The notes beneath the pieces were generated by a model that made no database searches, was not told the origin of the DNA, and saw only the letters and a list, made by a program, of their open reading frames with translations. Below, in pieces: positions 19,823-28,947 of a stretch of DNA of 64,000 bases. Each line of letters starts with the position of its first letter. The stretch's first letter is position 1. This stretch comes from Ruminiclostridium sp. GTDB lineage: Bacteria > Bacillota > Clostridia > Oscillospirales > Oscillospiraceae. The DNA lies in assembly GCA_022792035.1 (NCBI GenBank), contig JAAWAE010000036.1, positions 18,378 to 82,377 of the forward strand, in the 5' to 3' direction. The translations under genes and the position numbers were made by a program.

Positions 19823-21412
19823 TCATCTGAGAAGGCCCGACAGGCCCTCCGTCTTAAACTTCTCTTTGTAATAGCTTAACTCTTCTTGGATGAGGTCGTC
19901 GATCGCCCGCATCCCCAACACCTCCACCGGGGCCTGATCGTCGGTGAGGATATGGGAACCGCCCTGGTAGGGGGTCAGGCGCTGGGATACCTTTTCCAAA
20001 TGCGCGCGCAATTCCCCATCGGCCACGCCGGACAGGTTCTGGGTCAGCCAGTCCGCCGGGTCCCCGTCCAGGGCGGCGAACAACTCCCGGTTGGTGGAGC
20101 CGGGGACATCTGCCGTGTACACGCTGGGGAAAAGGGCGGCGATGGTGTCACATAAGGCTTGGTTGATGCTCCCCTCCCCGTCGGAGTGCATATTCAGGTT
20201 CACCACCATCACCCCGCCGGGGTTCAGATGGTCCCGCACCAGGGTGAAAAACTCCGTGGAGGACATTTGGAAGGGGATGGTGATGTCCTGGTAGGCGTCC
20301 ACCAGGATCACGTCGTAGCAGGTGTCCACCGCGTGGAGGTAGGCCCGGCCGTCGTAGGTGCTCACATCCACGGTGTCCGGCATATCGAAATACTGATCGG
20401 CCAGTTCGGTGATCTTCTCGTCGATCTCCACCCCCTCCACCTGGGCAGAGGGGAAGTATTTGGCGCACTGGCGGGCATAGGTCCCGGTGCCGTTGCCCAA
20501 GATCAGGATTTGGGCGTCCTTCCCGGCCATGGCCATGACGGGGGCCGCTAAGGCGTAGTCGTAGTACATCCCCGTTAAACCCTCCTCCTTCATCATCACC
20601 GACTGCACCCCGAAGAGGACGTTGGTGGAGAGGATGGTCCGGTCGGAGGTCTCCTTCACCTGGAGGTAGTTATAGACCGACTCCCCCTCGTAGGTCAGGT
20701 CCTTTTCCCAAAAGGCAAAGCTGCTGCCTGTGGCTCCCAGGGCGCAGAGGACGAACAGGACGATGGCAATGACACAGGCGCGCAACTTCGCCTTGGCACT
20801 GAAGAAATACACCAGGGCGATGAGCAGCAAGATGCCCGAGAAGAGCAGGAAGGTCACCGCCGTCCCCACGGCGGGGATGGTGACGAAGGTGGGCAGGAAG
20901 GTGCCCAGGATGCTGCCGATGGTGTTGCAGGCGTTGAGACGGCCCACGATACTTCCGCTGTCCTCCAAGCTGTCCACAGTGTACTTCACCAGAGAGGGCG
21001 TCACCGTACCCAGGAGGAAGAGGGGGAAGACGAAAATCACCATGCAGGCGCAGAAGGCCGCAATGATCAGGAAGTTGGTGTTCACCGTCAGCACCAGTAC
21101 CCCGGAGATGCCCAGGATGACGTATTTCCCCAAAACGGGGATGGCCGCAATCCACACCGCCGCGAAGAGCAGACGGCGGTAGAGCCGGTCGGGGTTCGGG
21201 TCCCGGTCAGCGGCCCGCCCACCCCAGAGGTTGCCCAGGGCCATAGCGATCATGATGGTGCCGATGATGATGGTCCAGACGATCTGGGAGGAGCTGAAAT
21301 ACGGGGCCAGCAGGCGGCTGGCCCCCAGCTCCACGGCCATGACGGAGACCCCGGCAAAAAATTCCGTCAGGTAGAGGTAGGCTTTGTTGTGTAAAATGGG
21401 TCGCTGGTTCAT
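19823..21412 (-). CDS. Fused membrane protein/spermidine synthase-like (polyamine aminopropyltransferase fold)
   Basis: N-terminal multi-TM half plus ILILGNGTGTYARQCAKYFPSAQVEGVEIDEKI and YDVILVDAYQ. Confidence 0.85.
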   Translation of the reverse strand: MNQRPILHNKAYLYLTEFFAGVSVMAVELGASRLLAPYFSSSQIVWTIIIGTIMIAMALGNLWGGRAADRDPNPDRLYRRLLFAAVWIAAIPVLGKYVILGISGVLVLTVNTNFLIIAAFCACMVIFVFPLFLLGTVTPSLVKYTVDSLEDSGSIVGRLNACNTIGSILGTFLPTFVTIPAVGTAVTFLLFSGILLLIALVYFFSAKAKLRACVIAIVLFVLCALGATGSSFAFWEKDLTYEGESVYNYLQVKETSDRTILSTNVLFGVQSVMMKEEGLTGMYYDYALAAPVMAMAGKDAQILILGNGTGTYARQCAKYFPSAQVEGVEIDEKITELADQYFDMPDTVDVSTYDGRAYLHAVDTCYDVILVDAYQDITIPFQMSSTEFFTLVRDHLNPGGVMVVNLNMHSDGEGSINQALCDTIAALFPSVYTADVPGSTNRELFAALDGDPADWLTQNLSGVADGELRAHLEKVSQRLTPYQGGSHILTDDQAPVEVLGMRAIDDLIQEELSYYKEKFKTEGLSGLLR

Positions 21413-21467
21413 AGCTGGTCCTCGCCTTCTTTCGTGTCCGCTCTCAATCTCAAAAATATGCCCCGCA

Positions 21468-22172
21468 TCACTGGCTCATCCTCCGGCGGTATTTGCGCTG
21501 CTGGGCATGGTGCAGGGGGTTTTTCCAAAACAGGGCCCGCTCCGCCTCCAGCAGCTTTCGGGCCGCGGTGATGTTCCGCTTCTTGTCCGTAGGGAGGCGG
21601 CAGAAAAATTCGTCGAAGTAGAGGCTGCTGTAGTCCCACTCAAGGCCCTGGTCCGGGGGGACGTACCCCCCGGCATAGCACAGCTCAAAGCAGCCCTGGG
21701 CCCGGTGGAAGAACACCACGCAGTCCTCCAGCCCCCGCTTCACGTCCGGGAGACCGATCCGCCAGAGAAAGTCGCTGGCCCAGATCCGGTGTCCGGCGCT
21801 GTCCTCCCCGGTGAGCAGGGTATAGGGCAGGCTGGCGCGGGTCTTGTAGTAGGGCAAACGCTCCACTTGGACCTCGGCATGAGGGTCCCCGTACAGCGCC
21901 GCCCGGAGGAGCCAGAACATATAGCCCTGGGCATTGCACTCCTCGGAGAAATTCCGGGTGAAATGCTCCTCCAGCTGCTCCACCAGAAACGGTGTCGGCT
22001 CCGCCTCATAGCGTCCCAGCAAGGTCTGTAAGGTCCGGGAACAGCGGCGGCGCAGGAGCTGCGCCATGTCCCCCATGGCTGTGATATCCCCCATCCTGCA
22101 CCGCTGCGCCAGCCGGAACGCCTTTGGGTCCAGATAGAGATTGCCGGTATGCCCTCTGTCTTTCCGTCTCAT
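21468..22172 (-). CDS. Conserved hypothetical protein
   Basis: 234 aa intact ORF with RBS context, no recognised domain. Confidence 0.6.
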   Translation of the reverse strand: MRRKDRGHTGNLYLDPKAFRLAQRCRMGDITAMGDMAQLLRRRCSRTLQTLLGRYEAEPTPFLVEQLEEHFTRNFSEECNAQGYMFWLLRAALYGDPHAEVQVERLPYYKTRASLPYTLLTGEDSAGHRIWASDFLWRIGLPDVKRGLEDCVVFFHRAQGCFELCYAGGYVPPDQGLEWDYSSLYFDEFFCRLPTDKKRNITAARKLLEAERALFWKNPLHHAQQRKYRRRMSQ

Positions 22173-22198
22173 GCCTCTCCCCTTCTTTTCTGCTGGTG

Positions 22199-22236
22199 AA
22201 AAAGGGGCCGCCCTCTGGTGGGACAGCCCCTTCCTG
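22199..22236 (-). terminator. Rho-independent terminator of fba
   Basis: Reverse strand AAGGGGCTGTCCCACCAGAGGGCGGCCCCTTTTT. Confidence 0.7.
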
Positions 22237-22246
22237 TCTATGGGTT

Positions 22247-23182
22247 TTACGCCTTCCCGTCGCTGCCCAGGACGTTGATGATCTTGTCCTTCACCAGGTC
22301 CTTTACATATTGACGTCCTACTTTCAAGTAACCTCTGGGGTCAAAACCGGCGGGATCTGCCAGGATCTGCTGCCGCACCCCGGCAGTCATGGCCAGACGC
22401 AGGTCGGAGTCGATGTTGATCTTGCATACTGCCATCCGGGCCGCTTGGCGCAGCTGGTCCTCGGGGACCCCGATGGCGTCCTTCAGGGCTCCGCCGTTGG
22501 CGTTGATGAGCTCCACATACTTGGGCGTCACAGAGGACGCCCCGTGGAGGACGATGGGGAAGCCCGGCAGGCGCTTGGAAACCTCCTCCAGAATGTCAAA
22601 GCGCAGCTGGGGCTTGGTGCCCGGTTTGAACTTGAAGGCCCCATGGCTGGTGCCGATGGCGATGGCCAGACTGTCCACGCCGGTGGCCCGGACGAACTCC
22701 TCCACCTGCTCGGGGTTGGTGTAGGAGGATTCCTCAGCGGAGACGTTCACGTCATCCTCGATGCCGGCCAGACGGCCCAGCTCCCCCTCCACCACCACGT
22801 CGTGGGCGTGGGCGTACTCCACCACCCGGCGAGTGAGGGCGATGTTGTCCTCAAAACTGTGCTTGGAGCCGTCGATCATCACGGAGGTGAAGCCGCCGTC
22901 GATGCAGGCTTTGCAGATCTCAAAATCCTCACCGTGGTCCAGGTGCAGGGCCATGGGCAGGCCCGTGTCCTGGACGGCAGCCTCTACTAACTTCATCAGA
23001 TAGGTGTGCTTGGCGTACTTCCGGGCACCGGCGGAGACCTGAAGGATCACAGGGGAATTGGCCTCTTTGGCCGCCTCGGTGATACCCTGGACGATCTCCA
23101 TATTGTTGACGTTGAAGGCTCCGATGGCGTATCCGCCCTCATAAGCCTTGCGGAACATTTCTGTGGTAGTAACTAACGGCAT
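22247..23182 (-). CDS. fba: Class II fructose-1,6-bisphosphate aldolase
   Basis: YAIGAFNVNNMEIVQGI, ALHLDHGEDFEICKACIDGGFTSVMIDGS, PIVLHGASS, KINIDSDLRLA. Confidence 0.95.
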   Translation of the reverse strand: MPLVTTTEMFRKAYEGGYAIGAFNVNNMEIVQGITEAAKEANSPVILQVSAGARKYAKHTYLMKLVEAAVQDTGLPMALHLDHGEDFEICKACIDGGFTSVMIDGSKHSFEDNIALTRRVVEYAHAHDVVVEGELGRLAGIEDDVNVSAEESSYTNPEQVEEFVRATGVDSLAIAIGTSHGAFKFKPGTKPQLRFDILEEVSKRLPGFPIVLHGASSVTPKYVELINANGGALKDAIGVPEDQLRQAARMAVCKINIDSDLRLAMTAGVRQQILADPAGFDPRGYLKVGRQYVKDLVKDKIINVLGSDGKA

Positions 23183-23224
23183 AATAACCGCTCCTTTCCT
23201 TTTGTCGTATCGTAAGCGATGAAA

Positions 23225-24934
23225 TCAGTCGCCGAAGAATCCGTTCTCCGGGTCCCAGCTGCCGGAATTCCAGTTGCGCTCCAAGTCTTGATAGCTCTCG
23301 TAGGCATCCGGGTCGTTGTCCCGAAGATAGTCCTCGAAGGAGTAATCGTCAGAACCGCTGAAACTGCTGGAGGAATCGGAGGAGCCGCTGCTGGAAGAGC
23401 TTCCGCCGCTGGAGCGGCTGCCTCCACTGTAACTGCCGCCCCCACTATAACTGCTGCTCCCGCTGCTGGAGGAATGGGTCAGGTTCTCATTTTGATAGGC
23501 GATGTAGTCCGGATTCAGCGTGCCCCACTGACCCGCCTCGGCCTGATACTCCGTGGTCTCGAGGGCTTTCATGGCGCAGACGTACTCATATAAGATTTCC
23601 TGCTCGGCCTGGGCGGCATTGTCCTGCTTACGCTCCTCTTCCTCCTGGTCCAGTTCCTTCACGTCGCTCTCAGCCTCGGACTTCACCTCATCGGCTTCCT
23701 CTTTGGCCGCTTTCGCCGACGATTCCAGCGTTTCCTTTTCTTTCAGGACGCTCTCATACTTGAGCTGGAGTTTGATGTAATCCACGTCTTCGGCGTAGTC
23801 CTCACCCACGCGGTCCTTGATTTCTTTCTCCCCGTTTTGGTAGTCGGTGAGTTCCTGGGCGTGGGCCGTCTCAAACTCTTTCAGCGCCTGATCTTTTTGG
23901 ATCGAATCATACATGGCGGCGGCATAGTCGGCCATGGCTGTGACCACCACCGCATTGCGCTCTTCAAGGTACTCCCGCTCCTCCAGGTCCTCTGTCTGGG
24001 CACACTGCTCCAGCACCGCCAGGGAGGTCTCTTCGATCACCTGCTGACGCAGGAGGCTGTCACAGGAGATCGCCTCTCTGCTGCCCAGGCACAGACGGAG
24101 GTACTCTTCCGTGAAGAGCACCGAGGGGTCCTCCACCGCGTTCTGGGTCTTCCCCTTCAAATTGGACAGGACCCCCTGGTCCTGCTCCGCCAGCTCGGCC
24201 TGGACCTTCCGGAGCATTTGGCGCAGCTCCAGTTCCTGGTCCTGCAGCTCTTCGTTGGAATCCAACAGCGCCCCGGCCTCTTGGCGCTGCATGGAAGGGC
24301 AATCGCTCAGCGTGTCCAGACGCTCTTCCAGGCGGCGGGCTGTGCGCAGGGCCGCGCCGTATTGAAGAAACTCCGATTTCCCAGCACAGTCGTCGAGGAA
24401 TGCCTCACTCTCCAAGTAACCCGCATCGGATTTGCACTTCTTGGCCGCTTGATCGGCAAAAGCTTTGAGCTCCTCGCTTCGCTCCGCCATGGTTTCCGCG
24501 TCCAGCTGGGCCTGCGCCACCTCACGGCGCAGGTCGCTGAGGGATTCCCCGCTGTCACCGGCGGAAGTCTCTCCCATACCGGGTGTTTTTTTGTATACGA
24601 TCTCCTTCTCTTCGTCCATGAGAAATAGGAGCGGCTGGTTGTTCTCTGTAGTCTCCTCCCCTTCTCTGCCGGGCTGGACCAGGACCACAGCGGTCACATC
24701 CGACACATCCCAGGATTTCATCTCCACCGCGTTGAGATCCGCTTTCAAGTCGGTGGTCAGCAGAACGCTGGCGTTTTTGATCTCATAGCCTGAGGCCATC
24801 TTATAGCTGTCCATCGCCGCTTTGGCGTAATCTTGGGCTGGGGTGAGGGCGTCAGCAGAAAATCGGGGGGTTCCGCAGGCAGTCAGAGACAGGGTCAGCA
24901 GCGCTGCCAGCGTCAGACAAATACTTCGTTTCAT
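23225..24934 (-). CDS. Large coiled-coil lipoprotein with Ser/Gly-rich C-terminal linker, unknown function
   Basis: Lipobox LSLTACGTP; acidic, coiled-coil-like body; SSSSGSSSYSGGGSYSGGSRSSGGSSSSSGSSDSSSSFSG tail. Confidence 0.7.
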   Translation of the reverse strand: MKRSICLTLAALLTLSLTACGTPRFSADALTPAQDYAKAAMDSYKMASGYEIKNASVLLTTDLKADLNAVEMKSWDVSDVTAVVLVQPGREGEETTENNQPLLFLMDEEKEIVYKKTPGMGETSAGDSGESLSDLRREVAQAQLDAETMAERSEELKAFADQAAKKCKSDAGYLESEAFLDDCAGKSEFLQYGAALRTARRLEERLDTLSDCPSMQRQEAGALLDSNEELQDQELELRQMLRKVQAELAEQDQGVLSNLKGKTQNAVEDPSVLFTEEYLRLCLGSREAISCDSLLRQQVIEETSLAVLEQCAQTEDLEEREYLEERNAVVVTAMADYAAAMYDSIQKDQALKEFETAHAQELTDYQNGEKEIKDRVGEDYAEDVDYIKLQLKYESVLKEKETLESSAKAAKEEADEVKSEAESDVKELDQEEEERKQDNAAQAEQEILYEYVCAMKALETTEYQAEAGQWGTLNPDYIAYQNENLTHSSSSGSSSYSGGGSYSGGSRSSGGSSSSSGSSDSSSSFSGSDDYSFEDYLRDNDPDAYESYQDLERNWNSGSWDPENGFFGD

Positions 24935-24981
24935 CGTGTTTCCTCCTTCACAGGCGGCACGGGGCCGTCTGCTCTCTTCAC

Positions 24982-25008
24982 TTGGTAAAGTATATCAAAC
25001 TTTACCAA
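24982..25008. promoter_or_regulatory. Perfect 10-bp inverted repeat overlapping the promoter of the lipoprotein gene
   Basis: TTGGTAAAGT-ATATCAA-ACTTTACCAA; reverse-strand promoter TTGCAA-N17-TATACT overlaps it. Confidence 0.65.
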
Positions 25009-25062
25009 GGATTGCAACCGAAACAGCGGACCCCTACAGGCCCGCTGCTGGCTGGAAGTCGC

Positions 25063-25431
25063 TCACTCAAAGCCCGCGTGTTTTTTCAGCGCCGCAAAGG
25101 ACTTGTCGCTGATCACGTGCTCCATCTTGCAGGCGTCTTCTGTGGCGGTGGTCTCATCCACCCCCAGGTCCATGAGGAATTTGGAGAGGATGGTGTGCTT
25201 TTCATAGATCTTCTCTGCCACGGTCCGGCCGGACTGCGTCAGGGTGAGATGCCCGTCCCGGCCATCCATGAGTACATATCCCCCGGATTTCAGCAGTCCG
25301 ATGGCGCGGCTGACGCTGGGTTTGGAAAACCCCATGTATTCGCTCACATCAATGGAGCGGACAGGTTTCCCACCCTTGGACAGGATCAGGATCGTCTCCA
25401 GATACATCTCCCCGGATTCCTGCAATGTCAT
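25063..25431 (-). CDS. DtxR/MntR-family metal-dependent transcriptional regulator
   Basis: ESGEMYLETILILSKGGKPVRSIDVSEYMGFSKPSVSRAIGLLKSGGYV...LTQSGRTVAEKIYEKHTILSKFL...DACKMEHVIS. Confidence 0.9.
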   Translation of the reverse strand: MTLQESGEMYLETILILSKGGKPVRSIDVSEYMGFSKPSVSRAIGLLKSGGYVLMDGRDGHLTLTQSGRTVAEKIYEKHTILSKFLMDLGVDETTATEDACKMEHVISDKSFAALKKHAGFE

Positions 25432-25607
25432 CGTCCCGCCCCCTTTTTACATAATATAGGATATGTTAAGATACCATAAATCCCGTACATTTTCAAGTCC
25501 ATCCATCCCGTTTATAGCAAAACACCCACTTCTTCCCTTGAGTATCAGGGTTCTATTATGCAAAATGACAAAATCCATTGCTCCCTTTGAAAAAAGAGAG
25601 TTAGCCG

Positions 25608-25636
25608 TTGACAACCGACACAAGAGGCGGTACAAT
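25608..25636 (+). promoter_or_regulatory. Promoter of feo operon (TTGACA-N17-TACAAT)
   Basis: TTGACAACCGACACAAGAGGCGGTACAAT. Confidence 0.8.
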
Positions 25637-25642
25637 GTCCCT

Positions 25643-25662
25643 AGATTAGCAAGGGCTAATCT
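25643..25662. promoter_or_regulatory. Palindromic operator at the feo transcription start region
   Basis: AGATTAGC-AAGG-GCTAATCT, 7 bp after the -10 box, DtxR-family-like half-sites. Confidence 0.65.
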
Positions 25663-25745
25663 CCACTGATGTCGGAAGAATCTTTTGCTTTTTCAACCGA
25701 GATAGAACAACGAAAAATGCTGCGGCGGAATTGGAGGAGGAGAAC

Positions 25746-25958
25746 ATGATGCCATTGACCTTAGCCGACCCCGGTGAAGAAAACATCATCCTCAGAGTAG
25801 GCGGAAAGCCCGAGGTGAAAAAACACCTGGAGAACCTTGGATTTGTGGTCGGCGGCTGCGTGCGCGTGGTCTCCACAACTGGCGGGAACCTCATCGTCAA
25901 CGTAAAAGAGGCCCGCATTGCCATCAGCCAGGAGATGGCCCAAAAGATCATGGTTTAA
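25746..25958 (+). CDS. feoA: FeoA family ferrous iron transport protein
   Basis: MMPLTLADPGEENIILRVGGKPEVKKHLENLGFVVGGCVRVVSTTGGNLIVNVKEARIAISQEMAQKI; GGAGGAG RBS. Confidence 0.88.
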   Translation: MMPLTLADPGEENIILRVGGKPEVKKHLENLGFVVGGCVRVVSTTGGNLIVNVKEARIAISQEMAQKIMV

Positions 25959-25970
25959 GGAGGAGCAGGT

Positions 25971-26192
25971 ATGAACACACTCAAGGAAGTCCCCGTGGGC
26001 CAGAGTGCCCATGTTATCAAGCTCCATGGCGAGGGCGCCATTAAGCGCCGGATTATGGACATGGGCATCACCAAAGGGGTGGAAGTGTATGTGCGAAAGG
26101 TTGCGCCCCTAGGGGACCCGATAGAAATCACTGTCCGAGGTTACGAGCTTTCCCTGCGCAAGGCTGATGCAGAGATGGTCGAAGTCCAATGA
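25971..26192 (+). CDS. feoA: FeoA family ferrous iron transport protein (second copy)
   Basis: GQSAHVIKLHGEGAIKRRIMDMGITKGVEVYVRKVAPLGDPIEITVRGYELSLRKADAEMV. Confidence 0.92.
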   Translation: MNTLKEVPVGQSAHVIKLHGEGAIKRRIMDMGITKGVEVYVRKVAPLGDPIEITVRGYELSLRKADAEMVEVQ

Positions 26193-26225
26193 GACCGCAT
26201 CTCCATGCGTTCAGAGTACAGAACG

Positions 26226-26252
26226 AAAACGGGAGCCACTCCCGTTTTTTTA
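26226..26252 (+). terminator. Terminator/attenuator between feoA and feoB
   Basis: AAACGGGAGCCACTCCCGTTTTTTT. Confidence 0.7.
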
Positions 26253-26257
26253 CCCCT

Positions 26258-26276
26258 TTCAGTTAGTCTAACCTAA
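26258..26276. promoter_or_regulatory. DtxR/IdeR-type box upstream of feoB
   Basis: TTCAGTTAGTCTAACCTAA versus textbook DtxR TTAGGTTAGGCTAACCTAA. Confidence 0.65.
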
Positions 26277-26316
26277 CCGAAGTCCCAAAGATTTTTTAGA
26301 GAAAAGGAGTGCAGCA

Positions 26317-28728
26317 ATGGAGCAGCAAATCAAAATTGCCCTGGCGGGTAATCCCAACTGCGGCAAGACCACCCTCTTCAACGCGCTCACCGGTTCCAAC
26401 CAGTTCGTGGGCAACTGGCCTGGTGTTACGGTAGAGAAAAAAGAAGGGCAGCTGAAGGGTCACAAGAACGTGGTCATCATGGACCTTCCCGGTATCTACT
26501 CCCTCTCCCCCTACACCCTGGAGGAAGTCGTAGCCCGGAACTACCTCATTGAGGAACGCCCCGATGCCGTCCTAAATATCGTGGATGGCACCAACCTGGA
26601 GCGCAACCTCTATCTGACCACCCAACTTACCGAGCTGGGCATCCCTGTAGTCATCGCCGTAAACATGATGGATCTGGTAGAAAAGAATGGTGACACCATC
26701 AATATCCCAGAACTCTCTCGAGCGCTAGGGTGCCAGGTTATGGAAATCTCCGCCCTGAAAAGCAGCGGCGTTATGGAAGCCGCCGAAGCGGCTGTCCGGG
26801 CCGCCCACTCCACCAAGACCGTTCCCATGCACACTTTCTCCGGTCCGGTAGAGCATGCTTTGGCCCATATCGAAGAAGCCGCTCTGCACGATATGCCCGC
26901 TGAACAGCAGCGGTGGTATGCCATCAAAATCTTCGAGCGGGATGAAAAAGTTCTGGAGAAGATTCAGCTGGATCCCACCCTCCTCTCCCACATCGAGGAA
27001 GATATTGCCGCCACAGAAACCGAATTGGACGATGATGCCGAGAGCATCATCACCAATGAACGCTATATTTATATCGGCTCTATCTTAAAGGGTACTTATA
27101 AGAAAAAAGCCGTCGGGCAGCTGACCACCTCCGACAAAATTGACCGCATTGTCACTCACCGCATCTTGGCCCTGCCGATCTTCGCAGCCATCATGGTCTT
27201 GGTGTACTTTATTGCTGTGTCCACTGTGGGCGCCTGGGCAACAGACTGGACCAATGACTGCCTCTTCGGTGACGGCTTCCATCTCTTCGGCAACGGCAGC
27301 GAGGAGTATACCGAAGCCATCAACGAGTACGCTGCGGAAAACCTCTGGACCAGCAGCTATATCTCCACCCTAGAGGACGCCGCTCAGGCCGGAGTCATTG
27401 GCGCGGACGAAATTCTCGGCGCCATAGAAGAAGGCGACTTCGCCGCCTTTGACGAAGCCTACAGCCTCTATACAGACGCCCTGGCAGAAGAAGGGTATGA
27501 CATCTCCCAGGACTACGACATCGTCATGGAAGGCGCCCCGGACACTTCCACATTCGGCACCTGGGTCCCCGGCCTTCCCGTCCTCATTGAGAACGGCCTG
27601 GACGCTGTCGGCTGCGCGGACGGCTTGAAGAGTCTGATCTTGGACGGCATCGTAGCCGGTGTTGGTGCGGTGTTGGGCTTTGTGCCTCAGATGCTGGTTC
27701 TCTTCATCATGCTGGCCTTCCTGGAAGCCTGCGGCTATATGGCTCGGGTAGCCTTCGTCATGGACCGAATCTTCCGCCGATTCGGCCTCTCCGGCAAGTC
27801 TTTCATCCCCATGCTCATTGGGACTGGCTGCGGCGTCCCCGGCGTCATGGCCTCCCGTACCATTGAAAATGAGCGGGACCGGCGTATGACCATCATGACC
27901 ACCACCTTTATCCCCTGCGGAGCTAAAATGCCCATCATTGCCCTCATCGCCGCGGCCCTCTTCGGCGGGGCCTGGTGGGTAGCACCCAGCGCCTATTTCC
28001 TAGGTGTTGCCGCCATCGTCTGCTCCGGTATTATGCTGAAGAAGACCAAAATGTTCTCTGGAGAACCCGCTCCCTTTGTCATGGAACTGCCCGCTTATCA
28101 TTGGCCCACCACCGGCAATGTCCTGCGCTCCATGTGGGAACGCGGCTGGTCCTTCATCAAAAAGGCCGGCACTATCATCCTCCTGGCCTCCATCGTCATC
28201 TGGGCCGGCTCCCACTTCGGTGTGGTGGATGGCGCCTTCCTCTTCGATCAGGAAATGGAGTTGGAGAACAGCATTCTGGGAATCATTGGCGGCGCGATCT
28301 GCTTCCTCTTCTCCCCGCTGGGTTTTGGCAGCATCAAGGCCACTGTAGCTACCATCATGGGTTTGGTGGCTAAGGAAGAAGTTGTGGGTGTCTTTGGCGT
28401 GCTGGACTTTGAGGGACTCACTCCCTTGGCCGGTTACTCTTTCCTTGCCTTCAACCTCCTCTGCGCCCCCTGCTTCGCCGCCATCGGAGCCATCCGGCGG
28501 GAAATGAATTCCGCCAAGTGGACCTGGTTCGCCATCGGCTATCAGTGTGCCCTTGCCTATATTGTTTCCCTCATCATTTATCAGCTGGGGAGTTTGGTCT
28601 CTGGCAGCGGTCATATTGTTGGGACCATCGCCGCCGTTCTGTGCGTTGTGTTCCTCCTCTATATGCTCTTTCGGCCAGTAAAAGTAAAAGAGACCAAGCG
28701 CCTGGAGGGCAGCATGGCTGGCCGCTGA
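26317..28728 (+). CDS. feoB: Ferrous iron transport protein B
   Basis: G1 ALAGNPNCGKTTLFNALTGSNQFVGNWPGVTVEKKEG; MARVAFVMDRIFRRFGLSGKSFIPMLIGTGCGVPGVMASRTIE. Confidence 0.97.
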   Translation: MEQQIKIALAGNPNCGKTTLFNALTGSNQFVGNWPGVTVEKKEGQLKGHKNVVIMDLPGIYSLSPYTLEEVVARNYLIEERPDAVLNIVDGTNLERNLYLTTQLTELGIPVVIAVNMMDLVEKNGDTINIPELSRALGCQVMEISALKSSGVMEAAEAAVRAAHSTKTVPMHTFSGPVEHALAHIEEAALHDMPAEQQRWYAIKIFERDEKVLEKIQLDPTLLSHIEEDIAATETELDDDAESIITNERYIYIGSILKGTYKKKAVGQLTTSDKIDRIVTHRILALPIFAAIMVLVYFIAVSTVGAWATDWTNDCLFGDGFHLFGNGSEEYTEAINEYAAENLWTSSYISTLEDAAQAGVIGADEILGAIEEGDFAAFDEAYSLYTDALAEEGYDISQDYDIVMEGAPDTSTFGTWVPGLPVLIENGLDAVGCADGLKSLILDGIVAGVGAVLGFVPQMLVLFIMLAFLEACGYMARVAFVMDRIFRRFGLSGKSFIPMLIGTGCGVPGVMASRTIENERDRRMTIMTTTFIPCGAKMPIIALIAAALFGGAWWVAPSAYFLGVAAIVCSGIMLKKTKMFSGEPAPFVMELPAYHWPTTGNVLRSMWERGWSFIKKAGTIILLASIVIWAGSHFGVVDGAFLFDQEMELENSILGIIGGAICFLFSPLGFGSIKATVATIMGLVAKEEVVGVFGVLDFEGLTPLAGYSFLAFNLLCAPCFAAIGAIRREMNSAKWTWFAIGYQCALAYIVSLIIYQLGSLVSGSGHIVGTIAAVLCVVFLLYMLFRPVKVKETKRLEGSMAGR

Positions 28729-28759
28729 TCTCTTGAACGCATCCTATTAGGAGGTTTTT

Positions 28760-28924
28760 ATGTTTCACTTTCTCAGTACCCACGCAGGGACCCTTTTTAC
28801 AGCCATCGTGCTCATAGTGGTAGTCGCCGCTGTGGTGGTCCATCTGGTCCGCACCAAGAAGCGGGGCGGCTGCTCCTGCAGCTGCGGCTGCGGACAGTGC
28901 CACGGGGATTGCCATTCCCGCTGA
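28760..28924 (+). CDS. Small FeoB-associated Cys-rich membrane protein (54 aa, not in ORF track)
   Basis: AGGAGG-type RBS; MFHFLSTHAGTLFTAIVLIVVVAAVVVHLVRTKKRGGCSCSCGCGQCHGDCHSR. Confidence 0.88.
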   Translation: MFHFLSTHAGTLFTAIVLIVVVAAVVVHLVRTKKRGGCSCSCGCGQCHGDCHSR

Positions 28925-28947
28925 ATTCGAAAATGATCCCGTCAACG

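Noticed and set aside
23330-23470. Possible tandem repeat in the lipoprotein gene
   Set aside because: Ser/Gly codon low complexity, not an ordered tandem repeat or CRISPR-like array
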